From: Acheta domesticus
Lineage: Eukaryota > Arthropoda > Insecta > Orthoptera > Gryllidae
Direction of reading: 5' to 3'
NCBI GenBank assembly: GCA_031308135.1
Contig: JAHLJT010009436.1
Location: 118,422,678-118,486,677 of the forward strand
Length of the DNA: 64,000 nt
Part shown: piece after piece, positions 47,417-62,050 of the stretch
Numbering within the stretch: position 1 is the stretch's first letter
How the letters are laid out: every line of letters begins with the position of its first letter
The notes under the pieces: model-generated
Told to the model about the DNA's origin: nothing
The model's database searches: none
Seen by the model: only the letters and a program-made list of their open reading frames with translations
Program-made: the position numbers and the translations under genes

Positions 47417-47962
47417 AAATGTTGTTGCGAATATAGCTATCGTCTCGCCTAGCATATTATCCCTGTCTTATTTCTACAGTCGCTCCGATAAGAAATTAAT
47501 GATTTCATCTTTCTTCACATGATTTCATCACCACGACACGACGGCAGGTCAGAGTACTCTTTATTTTAACTAGAAGAAACCCACTTTGGCTAATTGGGCT
47601 TTTTAAAGATCCGTAAAATAAATGGACCTCGCTTTAGTTGGTGTTGGTGATGTTTTTGGGCAACTTCGCAGCACTGCCGATCATGCTTTCCAGTTAAGGG
47701 TCACAACTAAAGCCTTTAATATTGTTGCTTTGCAAAGAAACAGTTTCCTTGCATGTGACGAAAGCGCAGATTTAATAACGCTCATTGACACATTGTGAAC
47801 ATTTTTTATCATAGGTCGTGAAGATCATTGCTGCTTGTTACTAAAGAAGTATGGAGATGCCTAAATTACTTGAATTCAAGCCTGCAAATCGAAAAGTTCT
47901 GTGTTTTAAATGCGTATCTCCGTCTATTTGCATTCAGCAGCAGATCGAGGATGGTCGGCAAG
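47417..47962. other. Unique sequence up to the contig end
   Basis: No gene recognised. Importantly, it does not resemble the sequence left of 10514. Confidence 0.5.
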
Positions 47963-48062
47963 NNNNNNNNNNNNNNNNNNNNNNNNNNNNNNNNNNNNNN
48001 NNNNNNNNNNNNNNNNNNNNNNNNNNNNNNNNNNNNNNNNNNNNNNNNNNNNNNNNNNNNNN
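47963..48062. other. Assembly gap, 100 N
   Basis: Exactly 100 N, a usual placeholder for a scaffold gap of unknown size. Reading frames drawn across it are meaningless. Confidence 0.99.
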
Positions 48063-49366
48063 TGTTTACTGCCAGACAGACGGACGGATGGACGTTTGAA
48101 AAGACCCACTTTTTCGGTATCAGGGAACCCCAAAACGTGAATTACCGTTGGAATCTCGAAATCGATTTTTCCGCAGCATTACATAACTTTCCCTATACTA
48201 CGTATATTACTCCGAATATATGCGTATATGGGAAAGTAAAAATAATATATAATAATTTATATTATAATTTGAAATAAAATGAATTTTAAATCAGTAAAAT
48301 TTAGAGTAAGTCAATATTGTGCGTTTTAAGTAAAGATGACCATATGAACCCATTGCAGTCCCATGTTTAAACTTGCACCATCTGTTTGGAAACATATACG
48401 GATTATTTTAGAATTTTTTCAATTTTTTTTGAAGATGAGCATTTTGAAAAAACTCAGAATCAAAATTTTAAATTCAAATTGTAAATCTTTTTTAACCGAA
48501 CCCCAATTGAGTTGTATATCATATAAAAGGTCAGAAAGAAAGCTACAAAATGACACATGTTCCAGCTCTCTATCTTAATGTAGAGAGGTTCTACATCAAT
48601 TTAAAAATTTTCGGGAACCCAATTTTGTAAAATTTTACATGACTGTATTTCATAAACGGGGGAAATATTTTACTCAAAATTTGTAGTTTTTTATTCTTCA
48701 TTTATACTCCGTATGTGTCAAATTTCATCTGAATCTGAGATGGTGATGTAAAATAACTGTGTTGATTTAATATGGAATGACCCAGTGGTGCTAAGGAATA
48801 GCACAGACTTTCCTTTGGTATTGGTTTCCTATTTCCTTTGGTCTCGGCTAGCTATTCGGACTTGCCACATACTCATGTTAGCTGCCATCTATTGCCGAAA
48901 ATCCGCAGTTTTTCCGCGCAGCATTACATAACTTATATATACTACGTGTATACATACGTATACGGGAAAGTAAAAACTGGCGAATGTAAGCCCGACAAAA
49001 CGTTCTACATTACAGTGAACACCGCATCGGAATCGATTCAGCCATTCCAGAGGTTATCCCGGACAAACAGGGAAAAATCGTAAAAGCAATTGGATAGTTT
49101 TCATATCCCTTAAATAAGTGTATGAGAGTTAGAAAAGGCAGTTATTTTGACATCACAGACAGACACTCTAATTTTATTCATTAAGATTCGATATATTACC
49201 ATAGACCATACTCGGAGCATTCTCAAATCATCAAAACACTTACCATGCTAAGGCCTAACAATTTTCATACTCCATATGTATTCACGACATACCATATAAC
49301 AACCAATTCATTGAAAGACATACATGATCACGATCACATACAAGAAATTCATTCAGGATCACTCAC

Positions 49367-49516
49367 CCTCGTAAGTACTGTACGCTACCAGAATATCAGC
49401 TTCATGGGAATAGTGAACGTCGCGCCAGCACTCTCGTCCGGCATTTTAATGCTATCAGTAGTGACTTTCGTAGTGTTGACACCAACTGCAAGTGAAGGGC
49501 TATCCCCACGACACGC
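49367..49516 (-). CDS. Caspase exon C, second copy, with 1-base deletion
   Basis: 150 nt against 151 in the first copy. GCTTCATTGGGAA is GCTTCATGGGAA here, so the reading frame breaks at the start of p10, just before the segment that reads NEADILVAYST in the first copy. Splice sites and ACRGD are unchanged. Either a consensus error, a haplotype null allele, or a decaying paralogue; the first is favoured. Confidence 0.85.
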
Positions 49517-49957
49517 CTAAAAACATAAAACTTATGAAGATATAAACCATAAAGTATTGCCAACTTACAAAATAATGACGAATTTACTTAGCACTCATGC
49601 GAAGTAAATTAATGTTTATTTCCAGTATACACTAAATATATTTATTTTGAAATATTTAGTTTTCGTATTATGTCATTTAAATTACTGCATTATTACAACA
49701 TTCCAGTCACTTCTATTATTAATTGCGCACATTCTTAATCTATGTACTATTGCTATTTACATTTTGATGACTGACATTACTAAGTAGCTTAATAGGAAGC
49801 AATCAGCACGATCAGTAGACATCTATTAAGTCATTTAAAATTATTGAGGCAATTCGATTTTCTAGATTTGATGAGAAAACACCTTCCGAGAACTGCGAAT
49901 TTTTCTTTCGCCAAAATTTACAGATTAAATGTTTCTGTGCTATTATGCAGTCCAGCA

Positions 49958-50424
49958 CATTAATGTGACCACCCGTCAAAATCTATAATAACCCCCTTTT
50001 TTAGCGCTGACCGCTCGAGACGTGCAGGAAGTAAGTTAGGACCTGGATGGTACCGACAGGAATGTGGAGCCATGCCGATTCCAGTGCCGTGGCCAACCGC
50101 GCTAGGTTCCTCGGTTGTGTATCCATGGCATGAACAATCGATCGTGATGGTCTCACAGATTCTCTATTGTGTTGAAATCGGGGGGGTTGGTGGCCAGGAG
50201 AGTTACGTTTACCATGTGCTCATCGAACTACGCATGTACACTGCGAGCTGTATGACACGTTGCCTTATCCTAGTGGTAGATGCCGTCTTGCTGAGGAAAA
50301 AACGATCTGCATAGGGGTGGACATGTTCTTCAAGAAGGGCTGCTTACTTCTCTTGATCCATTATGCTTTTCAGACTGACGAGATCACCCAGGGAATGCCA
50401 CGAAAACATTCCCCACACAATCAG
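49958..50424 (-). pseudogene. Tc1-like fragment, second copy
   Basis: Counterpart of 12413-12880 with the same internal stop and frameshift. Confidence 0.8.
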
Positions 50425-53402
50425 TTTCACAGAAAACAGTTGTTTTCGAGAACCTTTACTTGACATTATTTAAATGTTCTCGTGTGCTCATTAATATTAT
50501 AATGGGAATTAATTGCCGCCAATGTAAATATTAACGACATGATGAATTTATTAACGACATGCGGAACAAGTCAAAAAAAATCATTTTTATAATTTTTGGA
50601 AAAACAAAAGAATAGAGCAATATGACGTTTATGTTACCTCATAGAGTACATTAGACACTATCCCTACTAAAAGTTGAAAGAAAAAAATGTAACCGTTTTT
50701 GAGAAATCTTGTTTCTGTATTTTTTTGAAATTGCTTATATTGCACGTAATATTGCGCGAAAAACTACTAAACGCTTCAAAAACTGGACATGACCTTAAAG
50801 AAAGCACTTACTTTGGAGAACAAATTTGATTTGAAGAAAAAATTTCTATTTTCAATTTTGTAGTTGTAGGAAGATGCCAAAAAATTGAAACTTTTGCAAT
50901 TTTCGAAAATTTTGAGTTAATCCGGAAAATTGGACGTAAGCCACCTTAAATGTATTTTACTCTATTCTTACTAGAAATTTTAAAAAAATTGGAGATGTTT
51001 CTGAGAAAATTTTGAAAATATCGGAGGGTTTCATGTAAAGTACCCCCAAATTTTGAAGAAAGTTTTTCAAAATCTCAAAGCTTCGACTAGGGCCAGATGA
51101 ACAGAGGGTTCTTCAATTTGGAAAAATCCTACGAGTGGTTTCAGCGCTAGTGGTGTTCACAGACGGACGGACAGACGGAAGTTTTGCTTTCAATTGTTTT
51201 TTCGGTATCAAAGACCCACAATACAGATATTCTGGCTACACCACGTGTTACGGATTTTTTCTTAATTTAACAACTGGTTTTATCTACTTTTTCTTTATCA
51301 GGGCCCGGCAATGAATTTTTTTCTGCCGAAAATTCGCTTCTTTTCGTGCAGCATAACATAACTTCCTTATACTACGTTATTACTCCGTATATACTTACGT
51401 AAACGCGCAAGTAAAGCTCTAACTCGTGTTGTAGCCAAAATAAATGTTTTGTTGCTTCTTGATACCGAAAACTCGATTGACAACAAAACGTCCGTCCGTG
51501 TGTCTGTGGTCAACGCGAGCGCCTAAAACGTTCGGCCGATTTTCTTCAAAATTGATATTCTTTAATCGATTTGGGTAGTGTCGAAGCTCCTGAATTTTGA
51601 AACCGATATTTTAACTTTGGGGGGTACTTTACATAAAGTCCCTTGAGCTTTTTCAAAGTTTTTAAAAAAACAAAGCTCCAAAATTTTTAATTAAATTTTG
51701 TTGTGAATAGTGCAAAGGTCGTTTAAGAGAATGATGTAGGTATCATTTTTTCGTCGATTGCGAAATTGCAAAAAGCGATTGCCCCAAAAAACCCATTCAT
51801 AAGGGCAAGATTAAAGAAAGTGAGTTTTGCCTCAGACAAAGTCGGTTGTACAAAATTAGCACTTTAAATAAGATCATGTGCGACTTTTTGAAAAAAAGGA
51901 GTTGTTTTTGAGCAAATTGCTCTTGAAATTTACCAAAAGTTTGTTTCTCAAAAACCGCTCCGAATATGTTCTTTAAATATTCTTCACTTATGTAATAAGG
52001 GACGGTAAAAAAATTTGTAGCAAGTCCTATTTCTGGGTATTGCTTGGTTTTTGGAAAATTTCCAAAAAAATTGATGAAGCTACAAAATTGTTGAGATTTT
52101 TTCCACAGACAAAGTCTGTTGTACAAAATTAGTTCTTTAAAAATGTTCTGTACAATTTCTGAAAAAAACGAGTAGTTCTTGCGTAATTTGCACTTGTAAT
52201 TCACGAAAAAAAATTTTCTCAAAGGCCACTCCAAATTTTTGCATTCGCCAACGAAGAAGAGATTTGATTTTATAGTATCACTGACGAAACAACTCTCTCC
52301 AGATCCTAGCCATCTCGTAACCAGCAAAAAGAACAGGGCATAATAAAACGTGCGCGTAAAGGTATTATATTTATGCTCAGAAGCAAAACAAGGTGTCACC
52401 TTAGTATTTGCTCAATAATAAACGGAAACCGGGCGAAAACCTGAATGACCTATGAACAATGAATGAACTATGTGATCAAGTATACGACTCTTGTTGACAG
52501 ATATAAATTAAATATTTGACAGGTTTTCTTTTACATCCGTGCCGTTTTTGCCAAGGTATCGCCTCAAAACTCTGCCGCAGATTAATCCAGTGGATACGAA
52601 CTTCCACTAGGTCAGACAGCAGCTGCGATCATTTGATACAATTATTAAATTAATGAGTGGCTTCGACGTGTTTACCAACGTTTCCGCATAAGGATGTTTC
52701 ACATAATTTTGTGCACTTTCAGAAACATCATTGGGTTGGCAGTTTCTACTTATATGCAGTAGATAACACGACAGAACTCATTGTCGTACGTGTATATGAA
52801 CTTGGTCGAATTATTTCAGTCCTCCCATAGATCCTTCAAATGTAGAACTATAAATAAAGATTAAAAAATCTTCTCTAATAAGGATTCAGAGCCACTCAAA
52901 ATAAGAAAATGAAAACAAATCCTCTTCATTTTTTTCATTTATCGTTTACAAATGTTGCCAACAACTTTTGTTGCTACCTTTATTCATAATTCAACTCCTT
53001 GTAATTAAAAAAATAGGTATACGGATTCTGGAGATCAAAAACGTTCATTAAACAAACGTTCATTAAACAACCATATCACACATCTATAAAGTAAATCTTA
53101 ACTACGCACCAGATGATCGAAAATTTATTTATTTATTTATTTATTTGTCCAAAAAACAGTAAAAAACTGTATATGACGTGTGGGGAAAGAAATTTATCTG
53201 CGCACATTTTCTTGAGGGTCAGAATAAAAAAAACACACACACACACATAACATGAAATGTTTGAAAACTCAGAAATTTTAATGGCAATGATACTTACGCC
53301 GTATAATTCAGATCATTGGTCTGTGTGTAGAAAATGTTTAAAGAAAAAAACTGCAGCCATTTTTGATACTTGTATACAAAAAAAGTAGATAGCAAGTAGT
53401 AC

Positions 53403-53584
53403 CTGAATGATGAAGATCTTGGGTTTAGCTACCAGTGCTGAACAATTATCTGCCATGAATGGTGCCCATAGTTCAGAAACTGTGTAAAAAGTGTCTTTTG
53501 CATACAGCCTTCCTTTATCTTCTCCATGGGTGAGAACCACTACTACAAGACAGTCACTGCTGTAATGATAATGATTTTGTTGTT
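53403..53584 (-). CDS. Caspase exon B, second copy
   Basis: Identical over all 182 nt to 15856-16037, including both splice sites and LTHGE. The neighbouring intron shows indels, so the identity of the exon does not by itself prove selection. No partner exon A is seen to its right before the window ends. Confidence 0.9.
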
Positions 53585-53864
53585 CTGCAAACAATTAAAA
53601 ATCATTCTCCTGTAAAATGAGGACTCACAATACAAGACAAGAGGTCGTTTACCAAACTAATATCACACTAGATTGTATCATTTCGTCGACGTAAGTAAAT
53701 GTAATGTTAAATAGAGTACAATAATTTATAATGAGTTCGTCAAATGATAAGAAATTTATTAAGATGCAACTAAAACATTATATGGAAGATTTTATTAAAT
53801 TAAATACAAATATTGGATGGTGATTTCTTAATATATTATGAATAATCACTATAATTAAAATATA

Positions 53865-56757
53865 GGGCAACGGTATAGTGACTGCCCACCCCCGGTGATT
53901 GGCCACTCCAACTAAAATTTGAATAACCGCTTGTTCTCACACCGTGTTCTAATATTTTGCTTGTAAATGGCGTTAAGGGACCCTTTTACTACAAGAGTGT
54001 CACTGTTGCCAATAATTGCGATCATTGTTGGTAGGCAGGTAGAGGGTACCACGCTTACGAAATTATACCATTTCACTTTTGTAGGACCAACATTTACTGC
54101 ACTACACGCTCACAGACTGTACATGTTAGTTGCGTGAGGTCACATGTTGGCCAACACACGCGGCCAGGCGTCGTGGCATAGAGTTGTACACGGTCTCTAA
54201 TGGAGTCCTGTGCTAGTCCATACCTTGCAGCCTGCACCTGAGCACGCGGTTCTTGCTGATTGGTGGGTAGGGGTGGGGTCGTGTGTCGCACTCTCCGTAG
54301 CACCCCAACATTCTCGATCGGGAAAAGGCCTGGCAATGCGGCTGGCCATGGCAGAGTATCCACGGCTGCAAGGCATGCTCGGGAGATGGCTGTGGTATGC
54401 GGACGCGCGTTTTCACTGTTGAAATAGTGCATGGGCATGTGCGTCCACGAACGGCAGAGCCATCGGTTGAAGGATCTCCTGAACGACCATGCGGCTAGTC
54501 GCGGTACCTCCGAGGAACATGGCGGTGACGGCACATGGGATATCGCCCCACAACCATCCACCAGGCAGGCAGAACGTGTGATGGGATAACCAAAAAACCG
54601 CTCGTCGTGGCGTTCCCCACTCCGCCTTCAGACACGACCCAGTGGTCGATGCATAAGAAAGAAGCGGGACTCGTCGCGGATGATGACCCACCGCAAGTCT
54701 GCATGGCCCCAGGTCCGTCGTTCCCGACACCAGGCGAGTCTGTAGCGACGTTGCCTGGGTTGTAGGGGCAGGCGACAAAACGATCAGCGTACGGCGAGCC
54801 CTGCGTTGTGAAACCGCCTGCCAGTGGCACTGACACCTACAGAATGTGACAGTGCAGGCTGCACAACCCGCTGAATCACCTATCGTTTCCGTTGGATCTG
54901 GTCGCCCGTGGCGGACCATCCGTCGGTCCTCCCTCCTCGTGGCGCGTGGTGGACGTCCAGATCCTGCATGTCGTGTTTGCGTGCCTTCCTCAATTCATTG
55001 CCGCCAAGAGCGGGTGATGGTGGAGTCCGTACGATCGGTGTGGCGCGCAATACGGCGACAGGACCAACAGCATCCCGCATACTCTCGATGCAGCCCCCCT
55101 CTATCTGGACAACTGGCTGTCAAACGCGTCGCCTAGGCATAGTGTATGTGCAGGTGACGCTCTGGTGACGTTAGCCGATGTCGCAGTGGCCGGGCGTAGC
55201 CGTTTGAGACCCTCTTTTCTCAGCCGGGGGCGCGACGTCACGCCCTTACCCCCGGCCCTCCAGTACGCGGCCGACCGTGTAACCGAAATCAATGGCTTAG
55301 TGAATGGTGTAAAAATACCCACCCAAGTTGCAGCGGATAAAGTAGGGTCCTTCAGGGTTCAGATTTTTTTATGACGATGAGTGTAAATATTTATTAAAAT
55401 TTCTTTAGAAACCCTGATATCCAATAGCGCTTTTTGTTGATTACGGCGGTAAGTAAATCTCTTGATATACAGAAAACAACAAACCTTATGGAGTGACAAT
55501 GATATCAGCTGAAAATGAGAAGCCTAGCTTTGCATATTAGTGACATAGGGGGCTGGCAATGACTGTATCTTCGACCAGTGTGTAAATTGTGTTATTGACC
55601 ACTCTGCTAATGATTATTGTCAAGATTGTTTTTAATTATAGTTTAATATTACTGGCCACACAGTTATAAACTGCATGGGCCTTAAATAATCTCACAATGC
55701 CAAAGAAGCCGAAGTAGGATGTATATGATACAGAAGTCATGGCAAATGCCATCAAAAGTGCTAAAAATAACAGGACATCTATGCGTTCTGCTGAAAAATC
55801 ATTTATTGTTCCCAAAACAAGTTTCCAATTTCGTCTTAACAATCCAAATCACAAAACAGCACTAAGTCCTCATACCGTATTATTTAAAGAATAAGTCAGT
55901 CTTGTTAGGTATATACTGAACTAGCCAGGAAAAGTTTTCCAAGGAAGAAGAAAAATCTACAGAGTAGCTTTCTACAATTTTAGCTGCTAAACTAAATGTC
56001 CAATCCGTTCAACAAACGACCGCGCATGAGAAGGCCGGGTCAAGGCATTTTTAAGGAGATATCCCGTAATCACTACACGGACAACTGAAGTACATATTTA
56101 GTGACAGCCTTCTAATTCATGTGTCATCGAAGAAGACATCAGAATGTGATTTGAAGAAGTTACAGGCTACATCGACGGAAGTACGTGAATGAGAAAATAA
56201 ATGATCCTACAAGGGTCTCTATTGAGAAAGAGTCAAAATTTTGAAACGTCCAATTACAGGGACTGTTTAGCTGAAAAAGGAAGTAAAAAATGTTTACTCA
56301 GTGAAACAAATCGCTTCAAAAGACAATTTGACCGGCCAGAAAGACACATCTCACACTAAGAATTGAGTCATATATGCCCAGAGATTTGAAAATCGAGGAT
56401 ATACCCTAACAGCGCTTAAATATTAAAGTTAAATTAAATCTGTATCTAAGAAATCGTGTGCTTTCATGGATAATATAATAATTCGTTGGAATGTAATCGT
56501 TATACTAGTTGTTTCTGTTAGAAACAATTCAGTGGCCAATCACTGTCATCATGGTGGCCAATCACTGTACAAAATTACAACGTTTTTAATGAAAAAAAAA
56601 TAATAACGTAATGTTCATTCCGATAGAAATTACGGTTGGAATAAGTAAAAGGACCATTGGACAGTAGAAAGTAAGTAGCAAATTTTCAAAATTGTACTTT
56701 TCAAATGGGTTAATGCGGTTACAACTCTTAAGTGGTCAATCACTGTACCGTTTACTC
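53865..56757 (+). mobile_element. Pogo-like element, second copy
   Basis: Same TA-flanked ends as 16319-19216. The transposase ATG is at 55697. Contains the Tc1-like piece at about 54140-55240. Confidence 0.8.
54140..55240 (-). pseudogene. Degenerate Tc1-like transposase, second copy
   Basis: ENARPHTTAISRACLAAV and PIENVG are readable; the second catalytic Asp is Glu here too. Many single-base differences from the first copy shift frames at different places (for example FQQEN there, FNSEN here), indicating consensus errors on top of old decay. Confidence 0.75.
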
Positions 56758-57156
56758 TATTTGTTATGCTGTAATTTAAGGTGACCATTTGTTTACAATG
56801 AAAAGCAGGACGAAAAACATTTAAGGAAAAAGAACAACGTAAATAAATAAAACATTTTATGAATTCAAACAAAAATACACTAATTATGCTTCAATGCCTT
56901 TTAATTATTTAATTAAACAAGTATTTTTACTTTCCCGTATACGTACGTATATACGTAGTTTAGGGAAAGTTATGTAATGCTGCGGAAAATCGATTTCGAT
57001 ATTTCAATGGAAATACACGTTTTGGGGTTCCCTGATACCGAAAAAGTGGTTCTTTTTCGGAATCAGGGTATAGTTTCATTAAATTAATGTTTCTCAATAA
57101 GTAACGTTGCCATGGGTGAAACATTGCTACAACTTCTAACTAGTGGTGCTACAGAA

Positions 57157-60100
57157 TTAGATATAGATATAAGGTTTACTCTACAATTGGGCTGATGTTG
57201 CCCGGTGGCAGAATACAGAAACATAAAAGTACATTTACAATTACAAAACACAATTACAATAAAAACAATATATAAAAAAATCAATATATAAAAACAAACA
57301 AATTATCTTCGTCATTACCTAGAACATTCCAATGCATTTACATACATATACATATACAACAAATGAAACTACATATATACTAACATTTAAGTAAATAAAC
57401 TTACATATTACACCAACATTCATACATACAAACATACACGTTTACATACATATCATACAAAGACATAGGAACACTCGCATACACACCATCCTGCACGTAT
57501 TCACTCACAATCATATTCAGACAAATATGGATAAACATTTTTACCTACAACATAATAATATACAATACTTATAATAATTTTTTCATTTCTAACACGTAAA
57601 ACCCTCGTTAACATAATTCAATAAATAGCAACGTTTGTCAGAATATCCTATAAAAGACGCTTTGGATTAGCGAAATAAACAACGAAATGAAATCACTTCA
57701 CTTCACGTCACTGCACCTCATAAACTTTACTTAAATACTAATAGCTCAATACTTTTTAGTTGACTCCCCATAATCGCACCTTTCAGTTCACTTCACTTCA
57801 CTTCACTGCACGTTTACACTCTATTAATTAATTTCCTATATTTTTTTTTTCTAAAACCACGCGCTGAGCAAGGAAAGGGCTCAAAAACTGTTGTAGGTAA
57901 ATCGTTCCAATCTACGATTGTTCAGTTTACAAAGGAGAATTTGCCTACGTCCGTTCTTTGAATTCTAGTTTCTATTTTATATTTATGATCAAATCTATTA
58001 AAATAGTCTGGCTTATCTAGCCTTCCCCGTATTTCCTGCCATGCAGGGCCACCAGTGTAAGATTTGTACATTACGCAAAGTCGACCTTTTCCTCCAATGT
58101 TCTAACGATTCCCAATGTGCAGGTATGTTCCTCCGAAAAGTGTATTTTGCCGCTCTGTTTTGTATCCTCTCTAAGCTCTTCTTAAGTCCTATTCTGTACG
58201 GATCCCAAAAACTAGCTCTATGTTCCATTAATGGCCTAACAAGCGAGGTATACGCAATTTCTTTTGCTTTCGTATTGCATTTTTAAGATTTCTCATGACG
58301 AAATGCAAAGACCTCCAATCATTACCCACTACATAGTTAGTTTGTTTCTCCCATCCCAACTTGCTATCCAGGAGGATGCCAAGGTATTTACAGTTTGAGA
58401 CTCGCGGAACTACGTCATTACCTAGCTGATAAGGCAATGTATGAAAGTCTCTGGCCCTACAAATGTGATCGCTTTACTTTTATTTCCATTTACAGTCATT
58501 TTATTAGCTCATGCCCAACCATTAATCTTATTTAAATCTTCCTGTAGTTGAATCATATCGTGCTGTTCTGTAATTTCCCTATATAATATACAGTCGTCGG
58601 CAAAGAGTCGAATTTTTGACGTTATATTTTGCGATATAACATTTACAAAGACAAGAAACAACAGTGGGCCAATGACACTGCCCTGAGGGACTCCGGAAGT
58701 AATGTTACCCTTTTCCGATAAATGCTGTCCAATTCGAACCTTTTGATTTCTATCACGAAGAAATTCACTAATCAATGCTATTACCTGCCTGTTAATTTTA
58801 GCATAAATAAGTTTCAATATCAGTATGTCATGCGGTACTACATCAAACGCTTTGGCAAAATCAATAACTATTGCATCCACTCTTCCCCTAAATCAATTAC
58901 TTCAGACAAGTCTTGAGTAAGGGAAATAATTTGACTTTCACAAGAAAAGCCATTTCTAAAGCCACGTTGCCCGCGAAAAAAACATTCTGTCTGATCCAAA
59001 TGATTTCTAATCGAATTAGATAATAATTTTTCAAACAATTACAGACTACTGACTTAAACTAACTGGCCTATAATTTTGTACTTCACATTTTTGTCCACTT
59101 TTAAAAATTGGCACTATTACAGCGGATTTCCAATCATCCGGTACACTTTCATTGTTGATTGATACATTGAAAAGTCTGACCAAATATGGTATTATTGTCT
59201 CCCCTGCTATCTTCAGCATATCGGATGTAATACCATCCGGACCGCAAGACTTACAATTTTTCATTTTCTTCAATTGTGAACGTATTTCCGTTTGATCAAT
59301 TTTGAATTCATGACCCACGTTGTTGTGCCCTATAATAATTTGGTTAGCTTTTTGTTTGTATACGGAACAGAAATAATTATTAAATACATTGGCTTTCTCT
59401 TCATCATCTACGATATCTACATTATTCCATCTTACAGGAGGTGTCTCCTCCTGTTTACCTCGACGGTGACGTACGTAGAGCTTTGCCCAAGCGTTTTCGT
59501 TATCATCTAAAATTAACTTAAGATATGATTCTTGAGCAGTTTTCTTCTTATTTTCTACTTCTTTCATAATTTGTCGGAATTTATGTAAATGTGCCTCGCT
59601 GCGATGCCTATTGTTATACGCTTTTCTCATTTTTCTTTTCAATTTGCATATTTCCGTGTTATAATACTCTGGGTCTGAATTCTTTTTTAAGTACTTAAAG
59701 GGAACGAAACATTGCCGAGCTTCCTCAATAATTTCTTTGAATTTTTTCGATACGTCTTCCAATCCTCCTCCTAACTTTTCGAAAACAGCGTAGTTAAGTT
59801 TTAGGAAATGTTGCAGTCCATTTATGTCAGCTTTACGATATTGCCAAATTCTATTACCGATTTTATCATTTACCCTTGAAATAGTAGCATTTATTTCAAG
59901 AACTACGGCATTGTGGTCACTTATTCCCCGAATAACATCGCAGTAGTATAACATGTCTATCGGTCTAATGAGAAAAATATCTAACATAGAATTTTGACGC
60001 GTTGGCTTGTCAACAACTTGCGTCATTCCTACATCCCAAACTAGTTTATTTATTATTAACTGTATTTTTCTATCGCATACTGCGCCTTGCCAATTAATAT

Positions 60101-60531
60101 CGCTTAGATTTAAGTCACCCCCAATAATAATCGGATTACTGGTTCTATTCAAAAGTTTCCCCCAATTCGAGAATATTCTCAAGAATGGAATAATTACCGT
60201 TTGGTGGCTATAACATGCAATAAGATCTATTGTTTGCGAGTTGTCTACGTTTATATCTACTCCTATCATTTCATGGTCAATGCTTTTCCATTTCAAATTC
60301 GCGTTTATATGTGATTTAACTAAAATAAAGACCCCCCCGCCTCTAGTTTCCCTGTCCCGGCGAAATATTTTATAGTCGTTTCGACAAATTTCTGAATCTG
60401 ATATTTCTTCAGTTAGCCATGACTCCCTACCGATCACTACGTCAGCATCACATGCCTCAATTAAGTTCCAAAGTTGAATTTCCTTATTTACAACACTTCG
60501 GCAGACTTTCGCGTACTAGTTTTCTATTTCC
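57157..60531 (-). mobile_element. CR1/L2-like LINE, second copy
   Basis: Counterpart of 19617-23003 in the same HEL-A site. Besides the shared lesions, it has extra single-base losses near 58280, 58461, 58886, 59053 and 60209 that break ORF2 into more pieces (endonuclease to early RT in 59046-60437; RT core with LFADD in 58509-58880). Confidence 0.85.
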
Positions 60532-62050
60532 ATGGCACAGACTTTCCCGTATTAGTTTTCTATTTCCTTGGGTCTGTGCTAGCTATTCCAAATTGCAACA
60601 TACTCTTGCCAGCTGCCAGCTATCGCCGCCCAAACTGCATTTTTTTAAACATTTTCTTAATTTTTCGATTCCTAATGTTAGAATGGAAATATTAATTTTA
60701 GAATATTAAAGAACACTAAAACCTCGTCCTAAATAGCACTTTTCTTTGACAAATTTGGAGCCGTTTTAAGCGCTACTGCATATTCGAAATTTGAAGCTCT
60801 TTTTCACAGAAAAAATTCGAGTTTCCGAAAAACTTCATTAGAAGTCATTTAAGAAATTCAACGCACAAATACAATAGTATTTACAAATTGCTGTAAATGT
60901 GAATATTAACGGTGTGACAGATCTTTAAAAAAATTGAGTAATTTTTGAAAAAGAAGAAAAAATCCCAAACTGAATTGAGCGTCATATTAAAGAGAGCAAT
61001 TAGTAATATCCGTTCGAAAAGTTCGAAGAAAAAATTTGGAGCCATTTATGAGAAAATGGCATTTGAGAGTTTCTGAAAAGGGGAATTTTGAGATAGGTTT
61101 CACAGAAAACGGGAACGTTGGATGACATTATTTAAAGGTCATGTACTCATAAATATAATAATGTAAACAAATCGCAGCTAACATAAATATTAAAGATATG
61201 AGATGCAAGTCAACAAATTTAATTTTTGTAATTTTTGAAAAAAACAAAAGAGTAGAGCAACATGGCGTTTATATCATCTTATAGAGTACATTTAGCACTT
61301 TCCCTACCAAAATTTGAAAGAAAAAATGTTAAGCCGTTATTGAGAAAATCTTGTTTATGTAATTTTGAAAATTGCACATATTGCACGCAATATTGCGCAA
61401 GAACTACTCAAATTTTCAAAAAAATGTACATGACCTTAATGAAAGAAATCACTTTGGAGAACAAATTTTATTTGGAGTAAAAATCTCTATCTTCAAGTTT
61501 GTAGTAATAGGAAGACTCAAAAATTGAAACTTTTGCTATTTTCGGAAATTAAGTGTTTTCAACCAACATGAGACCTGCGCCATTCTCTTAAATGACCTTC
61601 AGAGTATCCAACAAAAAAATGTAGTGAAAATTCTTGATGCAATTCTTTGAAATTTTGAAAATGTCCCAGGGCCTTCATGTAAAAAACCCCAAAATTAAAA
61701 TATCGGTTTAAAATTCAAGGGGCCACGAGATCTGTCAGATCGATTGGGAAATAACAATTTTGGAGAAAATGGCTGAACAGTTAGTCGCTAACGTTGTTCA
61801 CAGACAGACAGACTGATGGACAGACGGACAGACGTTTTGCTTTCAGTTGGATTTTCGGTATCAAGGACCCACAAAACAGGGATTCTGGCTGCACCACGTG
61901 TTAGGGATTTTTTTTCTTAATTTAGAAACTGGATTTATCCAATTTTTTGTTATCAGGACACGGCAATGATTTTTTTCGGCTGAAAATTCGTCGTTTTTCG
62001 CGCAGCATTACATAACTTCCCATATACCACATATATAAGTAGTATACAAA

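Noticed and set aside
47828..48277. Frames running through the N gap
   Set aside because: Only exist because N was read as any residue.
49367..53584. A second, independent caspase gene
   Set aside because: Exons sit in a block that repeats 10514-26484 from the gap edge onward; false duplication is simpler until reads prove otherwise.
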